A DNA stretch of 5,397 nt, taken from Candidatus Woesearchaeota archaeon. Lineage in GTDB: Archaea; Nanobdellota; Nanobdellia; Woesearchaeales; GW2011-AR4. Location: positions 1 through 5,397 of the forward strand of contig JAGVXR010000077.1 of NCBI GenBank assembly GCA_018303645.1, in the 5' to 3' direction. Shown here in pieces: positions 1-4,506 of the stretch. Numbering within the stretch: the first letter of the stretch is position 1; each line of letters opens with the position of its first letter. Below the pieces are notes generated by a model. The model made no database searches, had not been told where the DNA came from, and saw only the letters and a program-made list of their open reading frames with translations. A program made the position numbers and the translations under genes.

Positions 1-986
1 AATGTTGCGCTGTGGATACCTCCGGCATAGTCTTGGTACAGCACATCTGTTACTCCGATTGTTGTTCCGTCTGACAGCTTGTCCGTGTCTCCGTCTTTCA
101 TTTTTCTTGAAGTCTGGCCATTAATGACAAATTGCGCTTCATCAGCATCAACGAAATTTAAAGTTGTTTCGTAGTCTTTTCCGCTAATTGTATAAGTCTT
201 TGTCTGCTTTTCAATCAATGTGTCTTTTCCTGCACCGCCCATTAATGTCAGGACCATCTCGCTTCCGCCTGTAGTCTGTCTCTTTGCAGTTACTATTGTG
301 TATTTCCTGCCAAACAATGTAAGATCAACATCCTGATAGTCTGTCAGGAACAAGCCAGTTGATGATGCAGAGCCAGCTGAGTCGTCAACATCGCTTTCTA
401 ATGCCGTTGTAAACTCTATCAGGTATCTTGCTATTTCCCTTCCTGACTTAAAGTATAGGAAATCTGCTGAGACATCACCATCATTTTCACTGTAAATCAC
501 ATAACCATTATCCAATGTAGTTCCTGATCCTGGGCCTAACAAATACAAATACTGGTTAAAAGGCGAGGTTACCTTGTTGTTTGATACAGAACCAGAGGCT
601 AATGCCTTTAAATTATTCTTATCAATATATGTTGTGATGTTTCTTAGTGTTTCTATTGTGTCAGTTGTTGAGCCATCCTCGCTTAATTCAAGGTGGTTTG
701 ATGTTCCTACTTGCCAAGCATCGCCTTCAACTGCAACAGTTCCTGCTGCGGTTGTTGCTGCTTTCTTTGTTGCTGCGAACTGCAGGCTTGAAACAATGTC
801 AGAAATTCCTATGACGTCTTCTGCAGCTGCCTTGTCTCCAACGACTAGCACTCCGCTGAATTTTCCGTCCTTTACGAATGGCGACGGGTAATTAGCCAAA
901 TCTGCTGCTGCAAACACGCTTGAGCCCACCATAATGGCTCCTGTTCCTAATGCAATCATCCTCTTTATAGCTTTTTGAAATCTCAT
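1..986 (-). CDS. S-layer protein, N-terminal 328 residues (partial, runs off left edge)
   Basis: This frame is open from an ATG at 986 to the window edge (328 codons, no stop). It would encode the main cell-surface lattice protein. The N-terminus is a signal peptide: basic n-region MRFQKAIKR, hydrophobic core at about residues 10-24, likely cleavage near the SVFAAA stretch (residues 23-28). The mature start has FVKDGK (37-42), then VLVVGDKAAAEDVIGISDI (46-64). This matches my recollection of methanococcal S-layer N-termini, which read like FVKDG...VVVG..AA..DVVSA.DIA (S_layer_N family). The rest is rich in T, S, G, D and N with few cysteines, as expected of an extracellular beta protein. Residues around 305-313 (SDGTTIGVT) look like a surface domain. 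The start is fixed by a strong Shine-Dalgarno 8 nt upstream. Family assignment is confident; the C-terminal architecture is outside the window. Confidence 0.9.
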   Translation of the reverse strand, partial: MRFQKAIKRMIALGTGAIMVGSSVFAAADLANYPSPFVKDGKFSGVLVVGDKAAAEDVIGISDIVSSLQFAATKKAATTAAGTVAVEGDAWQVGTSNHLELSEDGSTTDTIETLRNITTYIDKNNLKALASGSVSNNKVTSPFNQYLYLLGPGSGTTLDNGYVIYSENDGDVSADFLYFKSGREIARYLIEFTTALESDVDDSAGSASSTGLFLTDYQDVDLTLFGRKYTIVTAKRQTTGGSEMVLTLMGGAGKDTLIEKQTKTYTISGKDYETTLNFVDADEAQFVINGQTSRKMKDGDTDKLSDGTTIGVTDVLYQDYAGGIHSAT

Positions 987-991
987 CTTAC

Positions 992-1076
992 AAACACCTC
1001 CAAGTGTTTTTTTGTTTTATAAGCATAATATTGCTTTGAATATTATACTATGTAGCAACGCCTCTTATGAAGCGTT
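992..1076 (-). promoter_or_regulatory. Structured 5' leader of the S-layer mRNA: three tandem hairpins
   Basis: Read 5' to 3' on the minus strand, the predicted leader contains three separate stem-loops. H1 (1076-1057) pairs AACGCTTC with GAGGCGTT around loop ATAA: 8 bp including one G-U. H2 (1048-1023) has a perfect 8-bp ATAATATT/AATATTAT core, extended by a U-G and a G-C pair, around a 6-nt loop. H3 (1009-992) pairs AAACAC with GTGTTT around TTGGAG, holding part of the Shine-Dalgarno. From the TATA position, H1 should begin within about 10 nt of the mRNA 5' end. Structured leaders that stabilise very abundant S-layer transcripts are known in bacteria; a similar role here is inference. Confidence 0.6.
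995..1001 (-). promoter_or_regulatory. Shine-Dalgarno of the S-layer gene
   Basis: On the minus strand this reads GGAGGTG, 8 nt before the ATG at 986. It is the strongest ribosome-binding site in the window and settles the S-layer start. It lies in the loop and 3' arm of a small hairpin (992-1009), so its accessibility may depend on folding. Confidence 0.85.
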
Positions 1077-1103
1077 CTTGTTCAACTAAACTATTATTAT
1101 TCA

Positions 1104-1111
1104 TATTTAAA
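1104..1111 (-). promoter_or_regulatory. TATA box of the S-layer promoter
   Basis: The minus strand reads TTTAAATA, preceded by the A-rich CCAAAAGC, which suits an archaeal BRE. Transcription would start near 1080-1083, giving a 5' leader of about 95 nt. The leader is long for an archaeon and coincides with the three hairpins at 992-1076. Confidence 0.65.
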
Positions 1112-1128
1112 GCTTTTGGTATTGTTGC

Positions 1129-1177
1129 ATACTAAAACATATATATTTTAGTATATACTTAGTTTTTACTTAGTTTT
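1129..1177. repeat. A/T-rich dyad plus tandem 11-bp repeat upstream of the S-layer promoter
   Basis: ATACTAAAA (1129-1137) and TTTTAGTAT (1146-1154) form a perfect 9-bp inverted repeat with an 8-bp spacer. Directly beyond it, TACTTAGTTTT occurs twice with no gap (1156-1166 and 1167-1177). The ACTAA/TTAGT core is shared by the dyad and both repeats, giving four related half-sites some 18-70 bp upstream of the S-layer TATA box. This would suit an activator or chromatin protein. A/T richness raises the chance of coincidental symmetry, and no regulator can be named. Confidence 0.4.
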
Positions 1178-1185
1178 TTTATGTA

Positions 1186-1256
1186 TTAAAAACCACCTTA
1201 GCAATATATGAAAATAAAGGTAAACTATCTTTTCTTGTACTTTCAGTGGTTTTTAA
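1186..1256. repeat. 11-bp perfect inverted repeat enclosing 49 bp
   Basis: TTAAAAACCAC (1186-1196) and GTGGTTTTTAA (1246-1256) are exact inverse complements separated by 49 bp. The enclosed sequence has no sensible reading frame, and I see no C/D-box or H/ACA signature in it. It could be the closing stem of a small RNA of about 71 nt, or the termini of a tiny decayed element. No target-site duplication was evident by eye. Confidence 0.45.
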
Positions 1257-1261
1257 GATGC

Positions 1262-1282
1262 TCAGAAATCTTCGATTTCTGA
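1262..1282. other. 9-bp perfect hairpin between S-layer and TA island
   Basis: TCAGAAATC and GATTTCTGA pair perfectly around the triloop TTC. It lies downstream of the MNT-HEPN operon and close to the previous inverted repeat. No T-run directly follows it on either strand, so it is not a classical intrinsic terminator. It may mark an mRNA 3' end or be a dispersed genomic palindrome. Confidence 0.5.
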
Positions 1283-1313
1283 CATATGAAAGGAATTGAT
1301 ATTACTCATTGTT

Positions 1314-1356
1314 TATATTTGTTTGGGTTATTGTAAATATGGTAACTGACTACAAT
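1314..1356. repeat. 43-bp direct repeat, left copy
   Basis: This copy matches 2437-2479 at 37 of 43 positions in the same orientation, with an identical 15-bp core (GGTTATTGTAAATAT, 1326-1340). Together the copies bracket the MNT-HEPN operon. The end of the repeat contains the stop (TAG, 1350-1352) of the HEPN readthrough frame, while the right copy contains the stop of the PIN gene at the matching place. The opposite end aligns with the TATA box of the MNT promoter. Here that TATA is altered (AAATATA on the minus strand) and serves no recognisable gene. Confidence 0.7.
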
Positions 1357-1415
1357 CCATCTAATTTTTGCCTTTCCTTTATCTTATCTTCTATGACTGG
1401 TTGCGGGATTCCCAA
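1350..1415 (-). pseudogene. In-frame 21-codon tail after the HEPN TGA stop
   Basis: After the TGA at 1416-1418 the HEPN frame stays open for 21 codons, starting LGIPQPVIEDK and ending KLDGL, up to a TAG at 1350-1352. The peptide is hydrophilic and helix-like, so it reads as plausible coding sequence. TGG to TGA is a single-base change, so the ancestral protein may have read KEWLGIP. Alternatives are occasional readthrough or chance. Other genes here end in TGA with tight overlaps, so genome-wide UGA reassignment is unlikely. Confidence 0.35.
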
Positions 1416-1808
1416 TCATTCTTTTAGCATATCCCTAACCCACTTAAAGAACCTTTCAGCGTTTTTTATTGAATCCAAAGCATTTGTCTCGGTCATTAAC
1501 TTTTCCTCGTACTCAGCGCTATTCTTTATACGCAGCAAATCCAGCAATTGCCTGTTTTTGCTTTGCATATCCGGCAGTCCTAATGTGTTTAATAAAGCCA
1601 CGACATCTTCGTGCCTTTCGCCAGCATGCCTAACCCCCTTATAAAAAACTGTCAAGGCATCTGCCGAATTTATTGCGCAATGAATTGCATTAAGCACAGT
1701 AGGGTTGAATTTTCTTTTGGCAAAGCTATCATTCATCATATCAAAAAATTCGTCTGCCTTTACTAGGTAATTTCTATATTTATGCTTATCAACACTTCTG
1801 GTTTTCAT
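1416..1808 (-). CDS. HEPN-domain toxin (probable RNase) of an MNT-HEPN module
   Basis: This 130-residue, all-helical protein is a HEPN-superfamily toxin, a family of small dimeric RNases. The catalytic R-x(4-6)-H motif is visible as R60-x5-H66 in GVRHAGERHEDVV. The helix before it (AIHCAINSADALTVFYKG, 41-58) and the AEYEEKL...A..SIKNAERFFKWV tail resemble the SAV_6107-like HEPN group from memory. The ATG overlaps the TGA of the upstream nucleotidyltransferase gene (ATGA), and GGTGATG at 1813-1819 is a Shine-Dalgarno 4 nt before the start. The two proteins are therefore translationally coupled, and the neighbour is the expected antitoxin. In the well-studied HepT toxin the motif is RX4HXY, whose tyrosine is AMPylated. 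Here the residue two after the histidine is D68, so that site is absent. The frame continues past the stop (see 1350-1415). Confident in HEPN; subgroup less so. Confidence 0.85.
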   Translation of the reverse strand: MKTRSVDKHKYRNYLVKADEFFDMMNDSFAKRKFNPTVLNAIHCAINSADALTVFYKGVRHAGERHEDVVALLNTLGLPDMQSKNRQLLDLLRIKNSAEYEEKLMTETNALDSIKNAERFFKWVRDMLKE

Positions 1809-2386
1809 AATTCATCACCTTCAATCAGGATATGGCTTTCCAATATATCTTTAATAAGGGGTGTATTCTTTTTCCTGTTAAATTCACCTTCAGTCATTAT
1901 ATGGGCAGATATGACATTCCCAAATTGTTTGATGAATGCCTCCTGATTTTTTGCTATAATTTCATTTATTTTGAATTTGTCCTGAGTTATCACTAAAACA
2001 TCTATATCGCTGTCAAGCCTTTCCTTTTTCATAGCAATACTGCCAAATAATGCCACAGACTTTGCTTTGGGCAAAATTTTTTTTATCTCTTCCTTTAGTT
2101 GCTGTACAGTTTGGATCTCAAAATCAAAAAGCCTTTTTAGTTCTTTATATAAGCAGCTTTCTTTATTTATTATTATCAAGTTAGATGTTCCGTGGCTTTC
2201 TATTCTTATTATATTCATTCCTTGCAAGTCTCCTAAAGATTTTAACACGGCGGTATGGGAAACTTGGATATGCCCAGCCAACTCTCTTGAAGTAAATGTC
2301 TTAGTATCAAACCTAAGCAAAGCTCTCAAAATCTTTACCTTAACCTTGCTTCCCAGCAATGCTTCCAAATATGCGCTGAATAACAT
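1805..2386 (-). CDS. Winged-helix MNT nucleotidyltransferase, antitoxin and likely autorepressor
   Basis: This 193-residue protein has two parts. The N-terminal part (about 10-75: LLGSKVKVKILRALL, then TSRELAGHIQVSHTAVLKSLGDL) is an ArsR/MarR-like winged helix. The C-terminal part (about 105-193) is a minimal nucleotidyltransferase with the full GSX10DXD motif: G115-S116, ten residues, D127-I-D129. MNT proteins of this kind neutralise HEPN toxins; MntA does so by AMPylating its partner. The fused HTH is absent from the short MntA type and suggests transcriptional autocontrol. I chose the ATG at 2386 over a GTG at 2431 (which would add 15 residues, MEYFYSTWKLLFPHK). The TATA box at 2435-2443 would put the transcript start near 2414, downstream of that GTG, and the extension is covered by operator-like dyads. 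The stop overlaps the HEPN start. The domain call is firm; the start is probable. Confidence 0.88.
   Translation of the reverse strand: MLFSAYLEALLGSKVKVKILRALLRFDTKTFTSRELAGHIQVSHTAVLKSLGDLQGMNIIRIESHGTSNLIIINKESCLYKELKRLFDFEIQTVQQLKEEIKKILPKAKSVALFGSIAMKKERLDSDIDVLVITQDKFKINEIIAKNQEAFIKQFGNVISAHIMTEGEFNRKKNTPLIKDILESHILIEGDEL
1813..1819 (-). promoter_or_regulatory. Shine-Dalgarno of the HEPN gene, inside the MNT coding end
   Basis: The minus strand reads GGTGATG within the last codons of the upstream gene, 4 nt before the HEPN ATG. It supports coupled but independently initiated translation of the toxin. Confidence 0.6.
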
Positions 2387-2390
2387 TTTA

Positions 2391-2431
2391 TGTGGAAATA
2401 AAAGTTTCCATGTGGAATAAAAATATTCCAC
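2391..2431. promoter_or_regulatory. Double-dyad operator at the MNT-HEPN transcription start
   Basis: Two inverted repeats lie side by side. TGGAAA/TTTCCA (2393-2398, 2405-2410) is centred at 2401.5, and GTGGAATA/TATTCCAC (2412-2419, 2424-2431) is centred at 2421.5. The centres are exactly 20 bp apart, about two helical turns, and TGTGGAA recurs at 2391 and 2411. The block fills the space between TATA box and start codon and covers the predicted start site. A bound winged-helix dimer pair would block transcription, and the first gene encodes such a protein. Binding is inference; the symmetry is seen. Confidence 0.7.
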
Positions 2432-2434
2432 TAC

Positions 2435-2443
2435 TATATAAAT
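2435..2443 (-). promoter_or_regulatory. TATA box of the MNT-HEPN operon
   Basis: The minus strand reads ATTTATATA, preceded by the BRE-like CCAAAAC. The expected transcript start is about 2412-2416, inside the second dyad, leaving a leader of about 28 nt before the ATG at 2386. The box sits inside the right copy of the 43-bp repeat. Confidence 0.65.
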
Positions 2444-2479
2444 GTTTTGGTTATTGTAAATATTGTAACTGCTTACAAT
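2437..2479. repeat. 43-bp direct repeat, right copy, with 7-bp hairpin
   Basis: This is the partner of 1314-1356 (37/43 identical). It forms the whole spacer between the PIN gene and the MNT promoter, starting just inside the PIN C-terminus and ending in the MNT TATA box. ATTGTAA (2462-2468) and TTACAAT (2473-2479) make a perfect 7-bp stem around CTGC, straddling the PIN stop codon. The stem is degraded in the left copy. TTGTAA also occurs twice in direct orientation (2455-2460 and 2464-2468 plus following base context), so the repeat could act as terminator, regulator site or recombination site. Confidence 0.7.
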
Positions 2480-2880
2480 TCAATCCTTTTAATGCCTTTA
2501 ACCTTGTCAAAATGCCTGTCTAAAGAAGCCAACTCTGTTATGCCATGGCCGTTCATGCATGCAACAACAAGGCTGTCGTCTAAATCGAGATTTCTTTGTC
2601 CCATTAAGTCTAATGCGTTGCTTAAGTCATCAATGCTAGGCACAATTATTTTTAATTGGTATAAATTTGAGAAGAATACTAAAGCGTTTCTTGCTAATTC
2701 TAATGAATTGGTTTTTCTTAATATTGTCAATAAGCAGCTATGAATGATAAAATCAGTTGTAGTGATAGTTTGATTTTTTCCAGCCGAAGATTTTAAATAA
2801 AACTCGCAATTATCGGCTTTTTCATTTTCAAGAAAGATTTCAAGGAATATGTTTGCATCTATGAATACTTCTTCACCCAT
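2473..2880 (-). CDS. PIN-domain toxin (VapC-type ribonuclease)
   Basis: This 135-residue PIN protein is a probable Mg2+-dependent endoribonuclease. The N-terminal strand VFIDANIFLE supplies D8. D101 and D102 lie in LDLDDSLVVACMNGHGI, and D121 in ELASLDRHFDKVKGIKRIEL, the standard PIN ending. The usual second acidic residue, a glutamate at the start of helix 3, is not obvious. The stretch TTDFIIHSCLLTIL offers D43, with H47-S48 where E often sits. I recall a PIN subgroup with D-F-x-x-H-S here, so this need not mean inactivity. The gene overlaps the upstream antitoxin by 22 nt, giving coupled translation. No good Shine-Dalgarno precedes it. Its last codons lie inside the 43-bp repeat. Confidence 0.87.
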   Translation of the reverse strand: MGEEVFIDANIFLEIFLENEKADNCEFYLKSSAGKNQTITTTDFIIHSCLLTILRKTNSLELARNALVFFSNLYQLKIIVPSIDDLSNALDLMGQRNLDLDDSLVVACMNGHGITELASLDRHFDKVKGIKRIEL

Positions 2881-3125
2881 AAATCCATAGCCTCGTGCTG
2901 CAATTCAACAGATGTTGTTTTGCCTTTTAAATGAGATAAAATTCCTCTTACCAACTTAAATGGGTCGTCCACTTTAGGAATTTTAGTAGATTGCTGCATT
3001 ACCCAATTGCCTAAGGCTTCTTTTGTTGCTTTCTGCAAAGAGCCTTTTTGATAGCCATACTTTCTCATCGCAGCCTCCCTGAATTTATGCTCCAATTCCT
3101 TTTCCAATTCGACTTTTAATACCAT
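2859..3125 (-). CDS. Ribbon-helix-helix antitoxin of the PIN toxin (VapB-type)
   Basis: This 88-residue protein is first in the operon. Residues 2-9 (VLKVELEK) fit the beta strand of an RHH fold. They are followed by helix A (LEHKFREAAMRKYG, 11-24) and helix B (SLQKATKEALGNWVM, 29-43). The C-terminal half (DPFKLVRGILSHLKGKTTSVELQHEAMDLW) would wrap the toxin, as in VapB proteins. The ATG at 3125 is adjacent to operator boxes of the type RHH dimers bind, and the TATA position predicts a nearly leaderless message, which fits the absence of a Shine-Dalgarno. It overlaps the PIN gene by 22 nt. The RHH call rests on pattern and context rather than on a diagnostic motif. Confidence 0.8.
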   Translation of the reverse strand: MVLKVELEKELEHKFREAAMRKYGYQKGSLQKATKEALGNWVMQQSTKIPKVDDPFKLVRGILSHLKGKTTSVELQHEAMDLWVKKYS

Positions 3126-3149
3126 AAGTACTTATGTACTTAAGTACTA
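3126..3149. promoter_or_regulatory. Three contiguous 8-bp palindromic boxes: RHH operator
   Basis: The 24 bp between start codon and TATA box divide into three boxes of consensus AAGTACTT (3126-3133, 3134-3141, 3142-3149). GTAC cores fall at 3128, 3136 and 3144, exactly 8 bp apart. Box 1 is a perfect palindrome, and GTACTTAAGTAC (3136-3147) is a perfect 12-bp palindrome across boxes 2 and 3. Tandem short palindromes at 8-bp spacing are the layout of met boxes bound by the RHH repressor MetJ. The first gene here encodes a predicted RHH protein, so autorepression is the simplest reading. Confidence 0.72.
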
Positions 3150-3156
3150 TATAAAT
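3148..3156 (-). promoter_or_regulatory. TATA box of the RHH-PIN operon
   Basis: The minus strand reads ATTTATATA, preceded by A-rich sequence. The predicted transcript start is about 3125-3129, at or just before the ATG, so the mRNA is effectively leaderless. It touches operator box 3. Confidence 0.65.
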
Positions 3157-3186
3157 TTTTTGTTTTTGATTAAGTTAAAACAATAA

Positions 3187-3194
3187 TTTAAATA
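3187..3194 (+). promoter_or_regulatory. TATA box of the glycosyltransferase gene (leaderless promoter)
   Basis: TTTAAATA lies 23 bp before the ATG at 3217, so transcription should begin within a few nucleotides of the start codon. No Shine-Dalgarno is present in 3195-3216. It is back-to-back with the RHH-PIN promoter in a 91-bp divergent region. Confidence 0.6.
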
Positions 3195-3216
3195 ATTACA
3201 AAAATTTCCCTCATTC

Positions 3217-4455
3217 ATGCCCAACCCAACAATTTCCTTATGCATGATAACAAAGAATGAGGAGAAAAACCTTGCTGACTGCCTCAACTCTGTAAAAGAC
3301 ATTGCTGACGAGATAATAATAATAGACACAGGCAGCACTGACAAGACAAAGGAAATAGCCAAGAAATTCAATGCAAAAGTTATTGACTTCAAATGGGTTG
3401 ATGACTTCTCTGCTGCAAGGAACGAAAGCATCAGGCATGCGGCAAAAGACTGGGTGCTTGTTCTTGATGCTGATGAAATGCTGGACGAAGAAGGCAAAAA
3501 GGCAATAAAAGAGCTTGTCAACGACAAGGAAAATGACGCATTTTTATTTCTCCAGAAAAATTATACAAATGAATCAAATATTGCCGGCTTTGTGAATGAA
3601 GAGCGTAAAAAAGACGGTAAAAAATATGCAGGATGGTACGGCTCGTTTATTGCAAGGCTGTTCAGGAACAAAAAAAGATTTGAGTTCGAGGGGACTGTCC
3701 ACGAGCTTGTTGAGCCGTCCATAGAGAAGAAAAAAGGGAAGATTGCAGCGACAAGCGTAGCATTGCACCACTACGGCAATGCAGACTCAAATGCAAGAAA
3801 AAAGAAAATGCAGATTTACCTGGAGCTTTGCAAAAAGAAAGTAAAGCGCAGCCCAGCTGATTCTTCATATTTTGAATTGGGAGTGCTGCAGAAGGAAAAC
3901 GGCAATTTAGAAGAAGCAATAAAATCCCTTAAAAAAGCAATCGAGCTTAATCCAAGGCACAGCATGGCTTTGTACGAGCTGGGCGTCATTTACGAAAAGC
4001 AGAAGGATTATGACAAAGCCATAAAAAACTATACAGAATCATTAAGAATCAAGGAAAACAGCGAAGCGTTCCAGAACCTCGGAGTTTGTTATTTGAAAAA
4101 AGGCATGCTTAAGGAAGCATACAGGAATCTTGTAAAGGCTGTGCTTCTCAACCCAAACAAGTACACAATATATAATAACCTTGGGGCTGTTATGGAAAAG
4201 CTAGGCAATTATGGCAATGCCGTGCAGATGCTTGAAATTGCCACAAAACTAAACCCAAGCAACACAATCGGCTTCTACAATCTTGGCATTGCGCTTGACA
4301 AGAAAGGAGAGTTTGGCAAGGCAATTCCGGCCTATGAAAAAGCAGTTGAGTTAGGGCATTCTAAAAGCGATGAAATAAAGAAAAGGATAAAGCAGCTAAA
4401 ATCTATTATTGCTAGCATGCCTAGCTACAGGTACGGGTTTAATGTGGGCGGGTGA
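3217..4455 (+). CDS. GT2 glycosyltransferase with C-terminal TPR domain
   Basis: This 412-residue protein joins a GT-A fold family 2 glycosyltransferase (about 1-205) to some five tetratricopeptide repeats (about 216-383). Visible GT2 marks are SLCMITKNEE (7-16), IIIIDTGSTDKT (33-44), the metal-binding DAD at 84-86 in VLVLDADEML, a VHE motif at 161-163 and LHHYG at 183-187. The TPRs carry the usual E.G....A/G....A pattern ending in LNP, for example AIELNPRHSMALYELG and LLNPNKYTIYNNLG. The enzyme lacks membrane segments, so it is probably cytoplasmic or peripheral, transferring sugar from a nucleotide donor onto a glycan, lipid or protein; the substrate cannot be read from sequence. An S-layer gene lies nearby but on the other strand with the TA genes between, so a link to S-layer glycosylation is speculative. 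The tail SIIASMPSYRYGFNVGG follows a short helix. The start is supported by the leaderless promoter. Confidence 0.93.
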   Translation: MPNPTISLCMITKNEEKNLADCLNSVKDIADEIIIIDTGSTDKTKEIAKKFNAKVIDFKWVDDFSAARNESIRHAAKDWVLVLDADEMLDEEGKKAIKELVNDKENDAFLFLQKNYTNESNIAGFVNEERKKDGKKYAGWYGSFIARLFRNKKRFEFEGTVHELVEPSIEKKKGKIAATSVALHHYGNADSNARKKKMQIYLELCKKKVKRSPADSSYFELGVLQKENGNLEEAIKSLKKAIELNPRHSMALYELGVIYEKQKDYDKAIKNYTESLRIKENSEAFQNLGVCYLKKGMLKEAYRNLVKAVLLNPNKYTIYNNLGAVMEKLGNYGNAVQMLEIATKLNPSNTIGFYNLGIALDKKGEFGKAIPAYEKAVELGHSKSDEIKKRIKQLKSIIASMPSYRYGFNVGG

Positions 4456-4487
4456 AATTCCGAAAAATTTATAAATGTCGGAATTTT
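4455..4487. promoter_or_regulatory. 9-bp inverted repeat bracketing the AbrB-PIN TATA box; possible terminator of the GT gene
   Basis: AAATTCCGA (4455-4463) and TCGGAATTT (4478-4486) are perfect inverse complements. The 14 bp between them contain the TATA box. Arm centres are 23 bp apart, about two turns, placing both on one face of the DNA over TBP. The left arm begins in the stop codon of the glycosyltransferase gene and the right arm runs into TTTT, so the same sequence could fold in RNA as that gene's terminator hairpin. It is a good candidate operator for the AbrB-type antitoxin just downstream. Confidence 0.65.
4468..4475 (+). promoter_or_regulatory. TATA box of the AbrB-PIN operon
   Basis: TTTATAAA, preceded by the BRE-like CGAAAAA, is centred about 35 bp before the ATG at 4507. 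The expected start near 4495-4498 leaves a leader of roughly 10 nt, just enough for the AGGTGA motif at 4497-4502 that would serve as Shine-Dalgarno. Confidence 0.65.
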
Positions 4488-4506
4488 ATACAAAAAAGGT
4501 GAAAAT

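Noticed and set aside
574..891. 105-codon plus-strand open frame
   Set aside because: It is antisense to the S-layer coding sequence, which has a signal peptide, Shine-Dalgarno and promoter.
1186..1256. C/D-box or H/ACA guide RNA, or tRNA
   Set aside because: No RUGAUGA/CUGA box pairs with proper spacing, no kink-turn plus ACA layout and no cloverleaf could be found on either strand.
1350..1418. Genome-wide reassignment of UGA to explain the HEPN tail
   Set aside because: The MNT gene, the glycosyltransferase, the 155-residue PIN gene and the 54-residue gene all end with TGA at sensible family lengths, three of them in start-stop overlaps.
1309..1644. Plus-strand open frames at 1309-1644 and 2447-2743 whose N-termini look alike (both contain VIVN.VT.YN)
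   Set aside because: The similarity is just the translated 43-bp DNA repeat. Both frames lie antisense to well-supported HEPN and PIN genes and show no family features.
2387..2431. GTG start at 2431 for the MNT gene, adding 15 residues
   Set aside because: The TATA box at 2435-2443 would place the transcript start downstream of it, the stretch is filled with operator-like dyads, and the extra residues precede the normal start of the winged helix.
3126..3149. CRISPR-like or other short tandem repeat array
   Set aside because: Only three 8-bp palindromic units with no spacers; their position at the TATA box and start codon fits an operator.
3147..3919. Several minus-strand open frames across the glycosyltransferase gene
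   Set aside because: They are antisense to a gene with clear GT2 and TPR motifs and have biased compositions typical of shadow frames.
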